From contig SZWC01004747.1 in NCBI GenBank assembly GCA_023375785.1, positions 66,122 through 115,931 of the forward strand: a stretch of DNA of 49,810 nt. The letters are read 5' to 3'. Position numbers and translations under genes: made by a program. Positions 10,962-19,100 of this stretch are shown in pieces. This stretch comes from Penium margaritaceum (Eukaryota > Streptophyta > Zygnematophyceae > Desmidiales > Peniaceae). The stretch's first letter is position 1; the number at the start of each line of letters is the position of its first letter. The notes below the pieces were generated by a model. It was not told the DNA's origin and did no database searches. It saw only the letters and a program-made list of their open reading frames with translations.

Positions 10962-10984
10962 GCTGTCGGAAAAAATACGGCAGC
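10962..10984 (-). other. Leader hairpin 2 of C1 (imperfect copy)
   Basis: GCTGTCGG and ACGGCAGC flank a short A-rich loop and are followed by ATTTCCCCTG as in hairpin 1. The pairing is imperfect. Confidence 0.5.
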
Positions 10985-11070
10985 ATTTCCCCTGCACTCG
11001 CGCGTATGGGGGTCCGCCGGCGTTGTCTGGCACCTGTTCGCCAGTCTTCTGGTGCTGCTGCTACGCTCTG

Positions 11071-11082
11071 GCTCTGATACCA
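11071..11082 (-). other. C1 primer-binding site (tRNA-iMet)
   Basis: The minus strand reads TGGTATCAGAGC, a perfect initiator-Met tRNA complement, three bases from the 5' LTR end. Confidence 0.92.
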
Positions 11083-11085
11083 AAA

Positions 11086-12060
11086 TGGAAAATCTATGCT
11101 TCAGGTTGGGACAGCAGCGTTGTTGATGCAGCGTGCGGGCTTCCACGCTCATTGCTTAAGTCAGCTGCCCCCTCAGTCTGCTGCTCTAGAGTCTAAGTCT
11201 GGAAGCTCTGGGTTTGTTACTCAGAAACGCGCGCGCCAGAGTTAGCGCCAGAAAGCAGCTGAAAACTGATAGTAACTGATTAGGAATGAAGAATAAACAA
11301 CAATGGGAGACCCCTCCAAGTTCTAGGCCCCCCCCAGCTCTGTAGAGTTTGTTACTCAGAAACGCGCGCGCCAGAGTTAGCGCCAGAAAGCAGCTGAAAA
11401 CTGATAGTAACTGATTAGGAATGAAGAATAAACAACAATGGGAGACCCCTCCAAGTTCCAGGCCCCCCCCACTAGTGTAGAAGTTGTTTCTCAACTAACC
11501 AGCCAATCAGAAAATAGCTGTGGACCTATTTTCTGGCAGGCAGGGTTTTCTCGGTGAGCCCTGCCAGACGCTCGACAGCCCAAAACCCGGGCGTCGTCCG
11601 TTTTGCCTGAAAACTGGACCATACCATAATAGCGACGCTGCAAACGCAGTCGTGCGGTCCGAATCATCTAGAAAAATAGTAGCAGATAGTTATGGCTGCC
11701 CGAACCCAGGCAGTGCCTACGGTGGTCTGTGACGCCGAATAGGACCATGCAGCACGCAACACGGACCCTAGGCAGAGCATGACGACGCAGACGCGACGGG
11801 ACACGCTGGACGCATGCAGACAGCACTTTGCGGTGGCAGTGATCGCTGGTGGCACGACTGCCGAGGAGGCCTGCCGATGGAGCTGAGCACGTCGCCGGAG
11901 AGAGGAGGCTCCAGCGAACTGCGAGTAGACCTCCAGGTGCGTCGGCTCCACCGGATGACGCTCCGTCAACATCGAGTCTCGCCGTCAGTCATCTGCACGC
12001 CGATGTACACAAGCCGGGAGGACACAACAGAGCACAATGAGGGATGCGCAAAAACCAACA
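11086..12060 (-). repeat. C1 5' LTR
   Basis: The LTR starts TGTTGG and ends TTTTCCA on the minus strand. It is 975 bp including a 135-bp tandem duplication. It matches the 3' LTR at 1019-2183 along its length. The right flank is the gypsy leader sequence also found at 833. Confidence 0.9.
11213..11482. repeat. 135-bp tandem duplication within the C1 5' LTR
   Basis: 11213-11347 and 11348-11482 repeat each other, each beginning with GTTTGTTACTCAG-like sequence. No N separates them, so this may be a real LTR rearrangement, though a collapsed join cannot be excluded. Confidence 0.7.
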
Positions 12061-12202
12061 CTACGCACTTCGAAGACCTCATATTTTTTTTCCGAACTGC
12101 CGAATTGCTGCCAGAAAATTTTCCGATTGCTGCCAAAACGCTGCCAATTTTTTTCGAAGGATCTCCAGTGGCTAAAAGTCATCGAGAGCCAAGGAGCAGG
12201 CC

Positions 12203-13090
12203 TTGCAGGAGATCGTAGAGAAGCTGGGAGCTCTCAAGCTGGAAAACGAGCGGCTCAATCGGCAGATGGCTTACACGCGGGACGTGACTGACGCTAGACA
12301 GGTTCGGGCGGCCCAGTCAAGGAGTCCGACGAGACCAAAGCCAAAGGCTCTAAAAGTGTTCAATCCCTCGGTCAAGGGTGCGAGCATACGGTCCTGGTTG
12401 TTCGCGATGAACAGCTACTTCGGGGCTCTGGATCACCCTCCAGAGGACGATGCTGTGCGTGTGTCATTCGCGGTGACACTGCTACGCGGAGAAGCATTGG
12501 AGTGGTGGAGGGAGCTGAATATGCTGGCCACTCGAGGTGGAGGTGGTAACTCAGCAATGCAACATGCCGTGTTGTGGGAGCCAGGCGCGGGCCAAGCAGA
12601 AGCGCGCGTGCCGACGACGTGGGCGCAGTTTGAGCAAGCCATCAGGGATCGGTTAAATCTCGTGAACGCCTCCATGGTCACACACAACAGGCTTAAGCAG
12701 CTGAAGTAGATCGGCTCGGTGCAGGAGTACACACGCCGTTTCTTGGCGTTGTGCTCGGAGATTGAAGACATGAGCGAGCCGGAGATGGCAGACAAGTACC
12801 ATGGCGGATTGAAGGTAGAAATTCAGCGTACGCTGGCACTCAGTGGAATCACGGAGTTCAAGGTGATGGTGGCCACTACTGAGCGCGTTGACGCGCTACG
12901 CTACCATCGAGGGGGTTTCCGTGAGAAGTAGGAGAATTTTCAGCGTCGAGCACAGCACCAACAAGCTCACCCCTGATCGACGCTCTACAAGGAGGCCAGT
13001 AGCAGAGCAAGCCGCGTGGTGGGAACTGTTGGATCTGCGGGAAGCCTGGGCACCACAAGAAGGACTGCAAGAAGAAGCAGCAGGGTAACG
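12203..13090 (+). pseudogene. gag: G1 gag with zinc knuckle
   Basis: Gag-like protein with an N-terminal heptad-like segment (EIVEKLGALKLENERLNRQ) followed by a Retrotrans_gag-type capsid region: FNPSVKGASIRSWLFAMNSY, LLRGEALEWWRELN, WAQFEQAIRDRL, then after a TAG at about 12707 in the same frame VQEYTRRFLALCSEIEDM and ADKYHGGLKVEIQRTLAL. Another TAG follows FREK near 12930. The zinc knuckle CWICGKPGHHKKDC lies at 13027-13068 with all four ligands. No convincing ATG is seen at the start; 12203 is where recognisable sequence begins, so the N-terminus may be disrupted. Both stops sit where Gln would fit. Confidence 0.82.
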
Positions 13091-13289
13091 ACAACCAGTG
13101 AGTGGTTGGACGACCAACTGTTGGGAAAGCTTCGTCCGCAGCAGTGAACACCAGCCTCGAAAGTCCTTCGACAACTAGGGAGCTGTCGAGTGTATAGCTG
13201 AGGAGCGAAGGAAGCAGAATGTTCTGGGTATCCTCTTGAAAGCCAAAACATGATCGGTTGGTTCTGCGGACGGCAAGGGGCGCCAGACT

Positions 13290-13691
13290 CGTCCGCAGAT
13301 TAAAGCATTGCTGGATTACGACGCGTCGCACTCATTCTCTAGCGAAGAGCTTGCAAAGACGTTGAGACTTGCACGGCTACCTGGGAAGCCAACTACGGCC
13401 AAGTTGGTGCAAGGGGAGCTGGAGTGTGGACTGCCTCTGAAGCCTCTGAGGGTCCGTCTGGGCAAGCTGTCGTGCGAGATTAACTTTTGCACGTGCCCGA
13501 TGGATACCTACGACGCCATTTTCGGACGTGATTGGATGGACTGGTGGAATCTTGTTGTGGATTGGGTGTGCAACCATGTGAAAGTGAAGAAGTGCGGAGA
13601 GCAAATCGTTTTGCCGTTGTGGGTTGAGGAGAAGGACTCAAAGACAGGCAAGGTGCCGCAGTTGAGTTACGTGCAGCTGAAGCGCTGTTAG
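13290..13691 (+). pseudogene. pol: G1 protease
   Basis: Retropepsin-like domain of the pol polyprotein. The active-site loop, usually D-[ST]-G-A-S-H, reads LLDYDASHSF here, so the Asp is kept but the following Ser/Thr and Gly are lost and activity is doubtful. Downstream blocks fit gypsy proteases: FCTCPMDTYDAIFGRDWMD (the usual hydrophobic-x-G-x-D-W/F-L block). The segment between the zinc knuckle and here (13090-13290) has stops and no recognisable motif. The frame ends at a TAG at 13689. Confidence 0.75.
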
Positions 13692-13714
13692 CGTAGGGGG
13701 GCCAAGTTTACCTT

Positions 13715-14840
13715 GTGTGGGTGCGGCAAAAGGTAGCAGCTGAAGAGGTGGAAGTGCTGGCATCGGAGACAAAGCAACAAGAGGGCGAGCAGCATAAAGC
13801 ACCTGTAGTAGAGCTGTCAGAAGGCATCAAAGAAGTGTTGGACATCTATAGTGACGTGTTTCCTGCTGAGCTGCCAAAGGGTTTACCTCCGAAGCGGGAC
13901 ATCGACCACAAAATTGATCTGGTTCCGGGAGCAACTCCATTGGTACGGGCTGCTTATCGCATGAGCGATAATGAGCTGGGTGAGCTGAAAAAGCAGTTGG
14001 AGGAGCTGACGGAGCAAGGGTTCATCAGACCGTCGGTGTCACCTTACGCTACACTGGTCCTTTTTGTGAAGAAAAAGACAAGGGAGCTGCGGATGTGCGT
14101 GGACCACCCTCACTTGGACCAGTTCGTGGTAGTGTTCCTCGACGACATCCTCATCTACGCCCGAACTCTAGAAGAGCATCAAGAACATCTTCGGCAGGTA
14201 TTGGAAATTCTTCAGAGAGAGAAGTTGTTTCCTAAGCTCTCCAAGTGCGAGTTTGAGAAAAGGGAGGTGGAGTTCCTTGGGCACATTGTGAGCGGCAAGG
14301 GTCTCCGCATAGACCCAACGAAGGTGGAAGGAGTGAAGCAGTGGCCGACACCAAAGTGCAAGCGTGAAATCCAGGTGTTCCTGGGATTTGTCAACTACTA
14401 CCAGAAATTCATCTGGGGGTACTTAGAGAAGGGTGCACCGTTGACTCAGCTGCTGAGGAAGGATCACCAGTGGGAATGGGGCAACTAGGAGCAGAAGAGC
14501 TTCGAGGAGCTCAAGGTTGCAATGTGTGACGCTCCGGTTCTGGTGCATCCGGATTCATCCACGGAGTACGTCATGGCGACGGACGCAAGCGACTATGCCA
14601 TTGGGGCACTGCTGATGCAGGATCACGGAAAGGGGCTGCAGCCGATTGCGTATGCGTCTCGCAAGTTGAGGGGTAGAGCCGAACTACACAATCCATGAGA
14701 AGGAGATGTTGGCGATGATCCATGCGTTCACGCACTGGAGGCGCTACCTCGAGTCGCGACGCTGCGTGGTCTTCACGGATCACTAAGCCCTGAAGTACCT
14801 GAAGACACAGCCGAACCTCAGTCGCCGACAAACTCGCTGG
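13715..14840 (+). pseudogene. pol: G1 RT with internal deletion, and RNase H
   Basis: The open stretch 13715-14488 starts with the gypsy RT lead-in (DVFPAELPKGLPPKRDIDHK, MSDNELGELKKQLEELTEQG, FIRPSVSPYATLVLF, LRMCVDH) and jumps directly to DQFVVVFLDDILIYA near 14120. The palm segment holding motif A (normally FSKIDL-SGYHQI) and motif B (MPFGLTNAPATFQ) is missing in frame, roughly 75-80 residues. The remainder (KLSKCEF, EVEFLGHIVSGKGL, FLGFVNYYQKFI) is intact. RNase H follows after a TAG: VMATDASDYAIGALLMQ, then a frameshift near 14675 and HEKEMLAMIHAFTHWRRYL, with a stop inside DH-x-ALKYL near 14784. The deletion makes RT non-functional. Confidence 0.88.
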
Positions 14841-15914
14841 ATGGAGTTTCTTATGGGGAGTTTTGACTACGAGATCCAGTACAAGCCTGGGAAGGTGAAC
14901 CCGACAGATCCTCTATCAAGGAGGCCGGACTTTAGCCTCAATGCTATCTCAATGCTAATGGGATCTCCAATCATGCATAGCTTGTTCAAGCACGACTATG
15001 GTGTGGATAGTGAGTTCACGGGTGGTGTGCTGAAGGACGCCACGTGGGATGGAGTGTATCGGCGAAGGGGACAGGAGCGGAGGATTGCCATGCCGGACTA
15101 TGCACCATTGAAGCAGTTTTTGTTGGAGGAGGCGCATGACACCCACTACTCGGGTCACTTCGGCTTCGACAAGATGCTCAAAGTCTTGACACGCCAACAC
15201 TGGTGGTCATCAATGGCAACTGATTGCAAGAGGTTTGTGAGCAGCTGCGATGTTTGCCAATGCATCAAGGTGTGGAGGACCAAGCCACCAGGGGAGCTGC
15301 AACCATTGCCTGTACGAGAGATGCCATGGACAGACATCTCGCTTGACTTCATCGGCGGGTTGCTTGTGACGCAGCAAGGCAACAACACGGTGTTGGTGGT
15401 GGTGGACCGGTTCTCCAAGATGCCACACTTCATTGCATGTCCTGAGAGTATCACAGCTGCTGGGACAGCTCAACTCCTCAGTCATGTCATCAAGCTACAT
15501 GGAGTGCCGCAGTCGGTGGTCTCAGATTGCGATCCACGCTTCACTTTGCGATTCTGGAGAGGTCTCATGGAGAAGCTAGGCACGTGAGTGCAGCTGACCA
15601 CGGCACACCAACCACAGAGCGATGGGCAGACAGAGCGCACAAACCAGACATTGGAGCAGCTGTTGCATAGCATGTTTCCACCGGATGGAGAGGGTTGGGA
15701 GGAGAAGCTCGAAGTGGCACAGTTTGCCTACAACTCAACGATGTCAGCATCAACAGGAAAGTCACCGTTTGAGGTGATCTATGGCCACCAGCCACTGAAC
15801 CTAGCCGCCCTTGCTACGGCAACATCTCTTCTGGTTGTGCAGCAGATTGCTGAAGGGTTTTCCACCACTCAGGACATTGTGCGGCAATGGCTATTGAAGG
15901 CACAAAAGCAGTAG
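14841..15914 (+). pseudogene. pol: G1 integrase
   Basis: After the RNase H tail (GKVNPTDPLSRRPDF) comes the zinc-binding domain (HDTHYSGHFGFDKMLKVL and SSCDVCQCIK, the H-H-C-C ligands present) and the catalytic core: WTDISLDFIGGLLVTQ with the first Asp, SDCDPRFTLRFW with the second, and QPQSDGQTERTNQTLEQLL with Glu. A TGA at about 15587 separates the second and third catalytic residues; reading continues in the same frame from 15588 through AQFAYNSTMSASTGKSPFEV and IYGHQPLN to a TAG at 15912. The three catalytic residues remain, so the domain was recently intact. Next comes a disrupted junction (palindrome cluster), then the chromodomain. Confidence 0.9.
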
Positions 15915-15960
15915 AAGCGACAGGCTGATTAGCAACGCTCTATGGAGGAGTTCCAAGTGG

Positions 15961-16043
15961 GAGATCAGGATCACCTGATCTCCCACGGACCCACCGCGGT
16001 GGGTGCGGAATGGACCCACCGCGATGGGTGGGTCCGTTCCGCA
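15961..16043. repeat. Cluster of three palindromes
   Basis: Three inverted repeats lie end to end: GAGATCAGG/CCTGATCTC at 15961-15982 (perfect 9-bp arms), ACCCACCGCGGTGGGT at about 15988-16003 (perfect), and 16004-16043 with 17-bp near-perfect arms (TGCGGAA...TTCCGCA). They occupy the integrase-chromodomain junction, where the coding frame is lost and resumes at about 16010. Confidence 0.8.
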
Positions 16044-16380
16044 TTCTGGAGAAGCAGTCGGCCGTATCATACAAGGTGGAGCTGCCAGCTCACTACACCA
16101 TCCATCCGGTGTTCCACATCTCCCTGCTTCGTACCTACCGCGACCCCAACACATTCTTCCAGGGCCGCGGGACAATTCCACCTTCTATTGTCCAGGTTGA
16201 AGGAAGTGAGGAGTTTGAGGTGGAGAAGATTCAGGCGGACCGCCAGAGGGGACGACGGCGTGAGTTTCTGGTGTAGTGGAAGGGGTATCTGGCGGAGCAC
16301 AACTCTTGGGAGCCAGAGGCCAACTTCCACGTCAGGGGTACCAACACTGTTCTCCAGGAGTACCTCGGGCGCGCCGGGAC
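16010..16380 (+). pseudogene. pol: G1 GPF-like segment and chromodomain
   Basis: The integrase tail of chromoviruses, which targets insertion to chromatin. The frame reads PRWVGPFRILEKQ, SYKVELPAHYTIHPVFHISL and LRTYRDPNT (the conserved post-core region), then the chromodomain EEFEVEKIQADRQRGRRREF, a TAG at about 16274, and WKGYLAEHNSWEPEANF in the same frame. The hallmark W-K-G-Y and N-S-W-E-P blocks are intact; only the stop interrupts. It ends shortly before the polypurine tract. Confidence 0.88.
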
Positions 16381-16394
16381 GTCGCGCCTCCAAC

Positions 16395-16410
16395 GGGGGG
16401 GTGGGGGTGA
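16395..16410 (+). other. G1 polypurine tract
   Basis: A run of G with one T and GTGA (GGGGGGTGGGGGTGA) lies immediately before the LTR start at 16412. Confidence 0.8.
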
Positions 16411-16953
16411 ATGTAATGAGGTACCCCTGTTTTCTGGCCTATGCAGGGTCTTGCTTGTGTTTTGGGGGTACTCGGGACCTTTTCCCGTTTTTCCAGATAT
16501 TCTGGGCGGAATTTCGCAGAGAGATCCGGTTCAACCCCGACGGCTCGCGGATGCGGGGATGTGAGGACGCGAGGACGCGAGGATGCGAGGACGCAAGGAG
16601 CAAGCGAGCGAGTGTGAGTTCCACACGCCAAGGGCGTGTTGCACTCATATCTTCGTGTGGCGTTCCGAACATGCCACGCGAGGGTGGCTTCTCCTCCTCT
16701 CGGCGAGTGGTGTACCGGTGACGCCATCCGCTGAGGGGTTGTTTCGACAGACGAGCCTGGCAACGGACGCGGTCAACGGCGGCAGTAAAACCGGTGACTG
16801 CGATCGTGCGACGGTCGCAGTTCTCCCTGTGGCGTGTACAACAGGGCGACCGCACCCACCGTCAAGAGCCATACGAGACCAACGCGGCGGCTCGCTGAGA
16901 GAGAAGAATGACCGTCGATCTCGACGATCGACGGCCGGGGACTTCTCGCACTA

Positions 16954-17012
16954 GGTGCAAGTAGGGCACCGAGTTCAGGTGCAAGTAAGGCACCTAGTAC
17001 TGGTGCAAGTAG
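16954..17012 (+). promoter_or_regulatory. 24-bp U3 repeats upstream of the G1 TATA box
   Basis: GGTGCAAGTA recurs at 16954, 16978 and 17002, each at 24-bp spacing; the first two are followed by (A/G)GGCACC, making short inverted pairs with GGTGC. They lie about 60-120 bp upstream of TATAAATA, a normal place for LTR enhancer motifs. Function is inferred. Confidence 0.55.
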
Positions 17013-17070
17013 CTTGTTGTAGCAAGCTGGGAAAGCAGTAGGCTAAGGCCTAGGCTAGCCACCCGAACAG

Positions 17071-17078
17071 TATAAATA
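17071..17078 (+). promoter_or_regulatory. TATA box of G1 LTR
   Basis: TATAAATA lies 134 bp before the LTR end, between the U3 repeats and the conserved R/U5. Confidence 0.65.
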
Positions 17079-17212
17079 CCTTCTACTCTGTTCATTGTAA
17101 TTAACCTTTATTTTCCAGCTCTGGCTTCTAGACATCTTTAAGTCTAACGTTCCGCTACGGCTGTGCTCTCCACACACTAAAGACTAATATCTAGAGAGCA
17201 CCCACTCTCACA

Positions 17213-17474
17213 GCGGAGCTTCTCGATCCGACCAGTTACGAAGCGACTCCACACGTATCACTCGACAATCGACCCAACGACCCCAACTACGTCTCATTTG
17301 TAACTCGACACTTGTATGTATGTATTCAGTCGTTCCGATACTTTTCATCAAATTACACTCATTGCTAATCACAAATTGCTCAGGTGTCCCAGGATCTCCC
17401 ACCGTATTCTGTTTTGCAACTACGCATGCCTACTCATGCCTATTCACCATCTATGCTCCATTTGACATAACAAT
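17213..17474 (+). repeat. LTR 3' fragment, G2/G3 family, plus orientation
   Basis: It matches the G3 LTR end (about 42120-42374): ACTCGACAATCGACCCAA, CATTTGTAACTCGACACTTG, TTGCTCA-GTGTCCCA, and a TAACA end at 17474. The 5' part is missing, cut by the G1 3' LTR. No PBS follows; instead an LTR in the opposite orientation begins. Confidence 0.7.
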
Positions 17475-18000
17475 TCGTAGCGGTGAGTTTCGGACAAAGA
17501 GGACGATTCAAAGAATTGGGGCAAATGGATGGTTCTTATTCACTAGTTGTGTACTTTGATGACAAGTGTCAAGTGAGTCGAGCACATGGACACAATACCT
17601 AGAATGAGAATAAGGCATATGTTGCATCCTTGGTGCTCGAGTCGAGCGCAACGTACGAGGTCGCACTGTCAATGGCTGCTTTGAGAAGCTCCACTCAGAA
17701 GTTGGGGGGCTTCGATTATATCGAAGCGTTGTTTTACAAACATCCAACGCCATCAAGAAGTCAAACAAACAATGTCGAAACATCGATATGGTTCCCGACA
17801 CTTCTGTCGAACATTTTAGAGCGTGGTCAAAGTAGTAAGAACCTTGTGGAGCGAAGCACTTGATGCCAAGGCAGGTTATCAGATTGGCCTCGACCACTCG
17901 GTAAAAGATTCCTGAGGTTATCGCGCGGTGGGCCATGAATGCAAGAACAGAAACACCTACTAGATACATTTAGAAGCTTTTGTAAGTCATAATCATAACA
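17475..18000 (-). repeat. G2 3' LTR
   Basis: On the minus strand it starts TGTTATGATT at 18000. It shares GAGTCGAGCAC, GGTGCTCGAGTC and the GAAGTTxGGGGGCTT block with the 5' LTR. The 3' end at about 17475 is slightly truncated and abuts the opposite-facing LTR fragment. Confidence 0.72.
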
Positions 18001-18017
18001 CTTCCCCCCCTTTTTTC
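18001..18017 (-). other. G2 polypurine tract
   Basis: The minus strand reads AAAAAAGGGGGGGAAG directly before the LTR start. Confidence 0.7.
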
Positions 18018-18281
18018 ACGCGACGTCCAGGCGCATCAGCAGGCATGAATCGGGAATGGGGGTAGTAGCCGTCCATTAAGTGATCGACATCTCCGATGTT
18101 GTCTTATGGCTCCCATGTGTTCTGCGCAATGTCGTAATCATGCCATTTGGCTTAATACTCTGTCATTTTTCTACGACGTCAATGTCCAGGGTATGTCTTC
18201 AACCACAACATATGTATCCCCATCCACTTGTATGGGTGGTGAAGATGTGCAATTTCTATCGGGGAAGTTCGTACTAGGGTC

Positions 18282-18660
18282 TCAATAGTGCTTCAGCTTG
18301 CTCATGGAAGACGGGATGAATCGCCATGCGGTCAGGCACGCAAAGTTGGGTTGCATTCGCCTCATCTGAAATGGTCCTAACCACCGAGGTTTTAGTGTCG
18401 CAACAGGGTGCTTTTGCCTCATACCCACCGTTCCCACATCTAATCTATAGTGAACCCACATATTACACAAAAAGAATGTGATAGCAACTTTGGCAGAAAA
18501 ATNNNNNNNNNNNNNNNNNNNNTTGGGTTGCATTCGCCTCATCTGAAATGGTCCTAACCACCGAGGTTTTAGTGTCGCAACAGGGTGCTTTTGCCTCATA
18601 CCCACCGTTCCCACATCTAATCTATAGTGAACCCACATATTACACAAAAAGAATGTGATA
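18282..18660 (-). pseudogene. G2 integrase C-terminal segment
   Basis: The minus strand reads MRQKHPVATLKPRWLGPF, the post-core region of gypsy integrases (normally ...L.PRW.GPF), followed by a degenerate match to the pre-chromodomain block (IPSSMSKLKHY, comparable to IHPLFHVSKLKDY in G4). The same 157 bp appears on both sides of a 20-N gap (18503-18522), so this piece is shown twice. No chromodomain could be read between here and the polypurine tract. Confidence 0.65.
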
Positions 18661-18679
18661 GCAACTTTGGCAGAAAAAT
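18346..18679. repeat. 157-bp duplication flanking a 20-N gap
   Basis: 18346-18502 and 18523-18679 appear identical and directly abut the N run, so the gap is probably an overlap the scaffolder did not merge. Confidence 0.85.
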
Positions 18680-19041
18680 ACTTATAATGTCCACCAAGTG
18701 CATAAAATACTTACGAGGGTCACCATTGAAAATTATACGCCAGATGTCCACCATGGAAAAATTGGTGTGGGGAAAAAATATAATGCTTCGCATACCCACT
18801 TTCCACATCGGCCAAAGTAACATGACAGCATTGAAACAGGACCCCATTCTTGGCTCGCACTGCAAAGACAACGTGGTAGATGACATTTCCAGTAGACTAG
18901 CTTCCAGTGTCGGTTTTGAAATTGGTTATCGGTTAACATAACAAATCACAAGCCAGAGAAAAGCATATCAGTCGTCCGAGTAAAGCATCGAACGACAACT
19001 ACATTGTTAAGGACTGCTTTCTTTCTCCATGATAAAGATTG

Positions 19042-19042
<1 letters not shown>

Positions 19043-19096
<54 letters not shown>
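19043..19096. repeat. (CT)27 microsatellite
   Basis: 54 bp of uninterrupted CT dinucleotides. Confidence 0.97.

Positions 19097-19100
<4 letters not shown>

Larger units (their letters stand above)
1019..12060 (-). mobile_element. Ty1/copia retrotransposon C1 (complete structure, decayed)
   Basis: C1 is a full-length minus-strand element. In sense order it has: 5' LTR 11086-12060, PBS 11071-11082, CAG-rich leader, gag from 9672, protease, integrase, repeat hinge, RT, RNase H, polypurine tract at 2184-2193 and 3' LTR 1019-2183. The order gag-PR-IN-RT-RH defines copia. LTRs begin TGTTGG and end TTTTCCA. Flanking bases (CAAGC on the left, CTACG on the right) do not form a 5-bp target duplication. 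Reading frames are broken by frameshifts and TAG codons, so it is unlikely to be autonomous now, though the RT YVDD motif survives. Three assembly joins (N at 1461, 4491, 9064) inflate its apparent length. Confidence 0.92.
12061..17212 (+). mobile_element. Ty3/gypsy chromovirus G1 (5' LTR not contiguous; decayed)
   Basis: Plus-strand element with gag, protease, RT, RNase H, integrase, chromodomain, polypurine tract and 3' LTR in that order, which defines a chromodomain-bearing gypsy. The 5' part is interrupted by C1. The LTR fragment at 1-604 is from a related subfamily, so G1's own 5' LTR may be absent from the window. Frames are broken by stops, mostly TAG, and RT lacks a core segment. Its 3' LTR is inserted into an older LTR fragment (17213-17474) of the G2/G3 family. 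Confidence 0.88.
16412..17212 (+). repeat. G1 3' LTR
   Basis: 801 bp from TGTAATGAGG to CTCTCACA. U3 holds four copies of GAGGACGC near 16562-16598, three GGTGCAAGTA repeats spaced exactly 24 bp (16954, 16978, 17002), and a TATAAATA box at 17071. The R/U5 part is closely related to 425-604. Confidence 0.88.
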
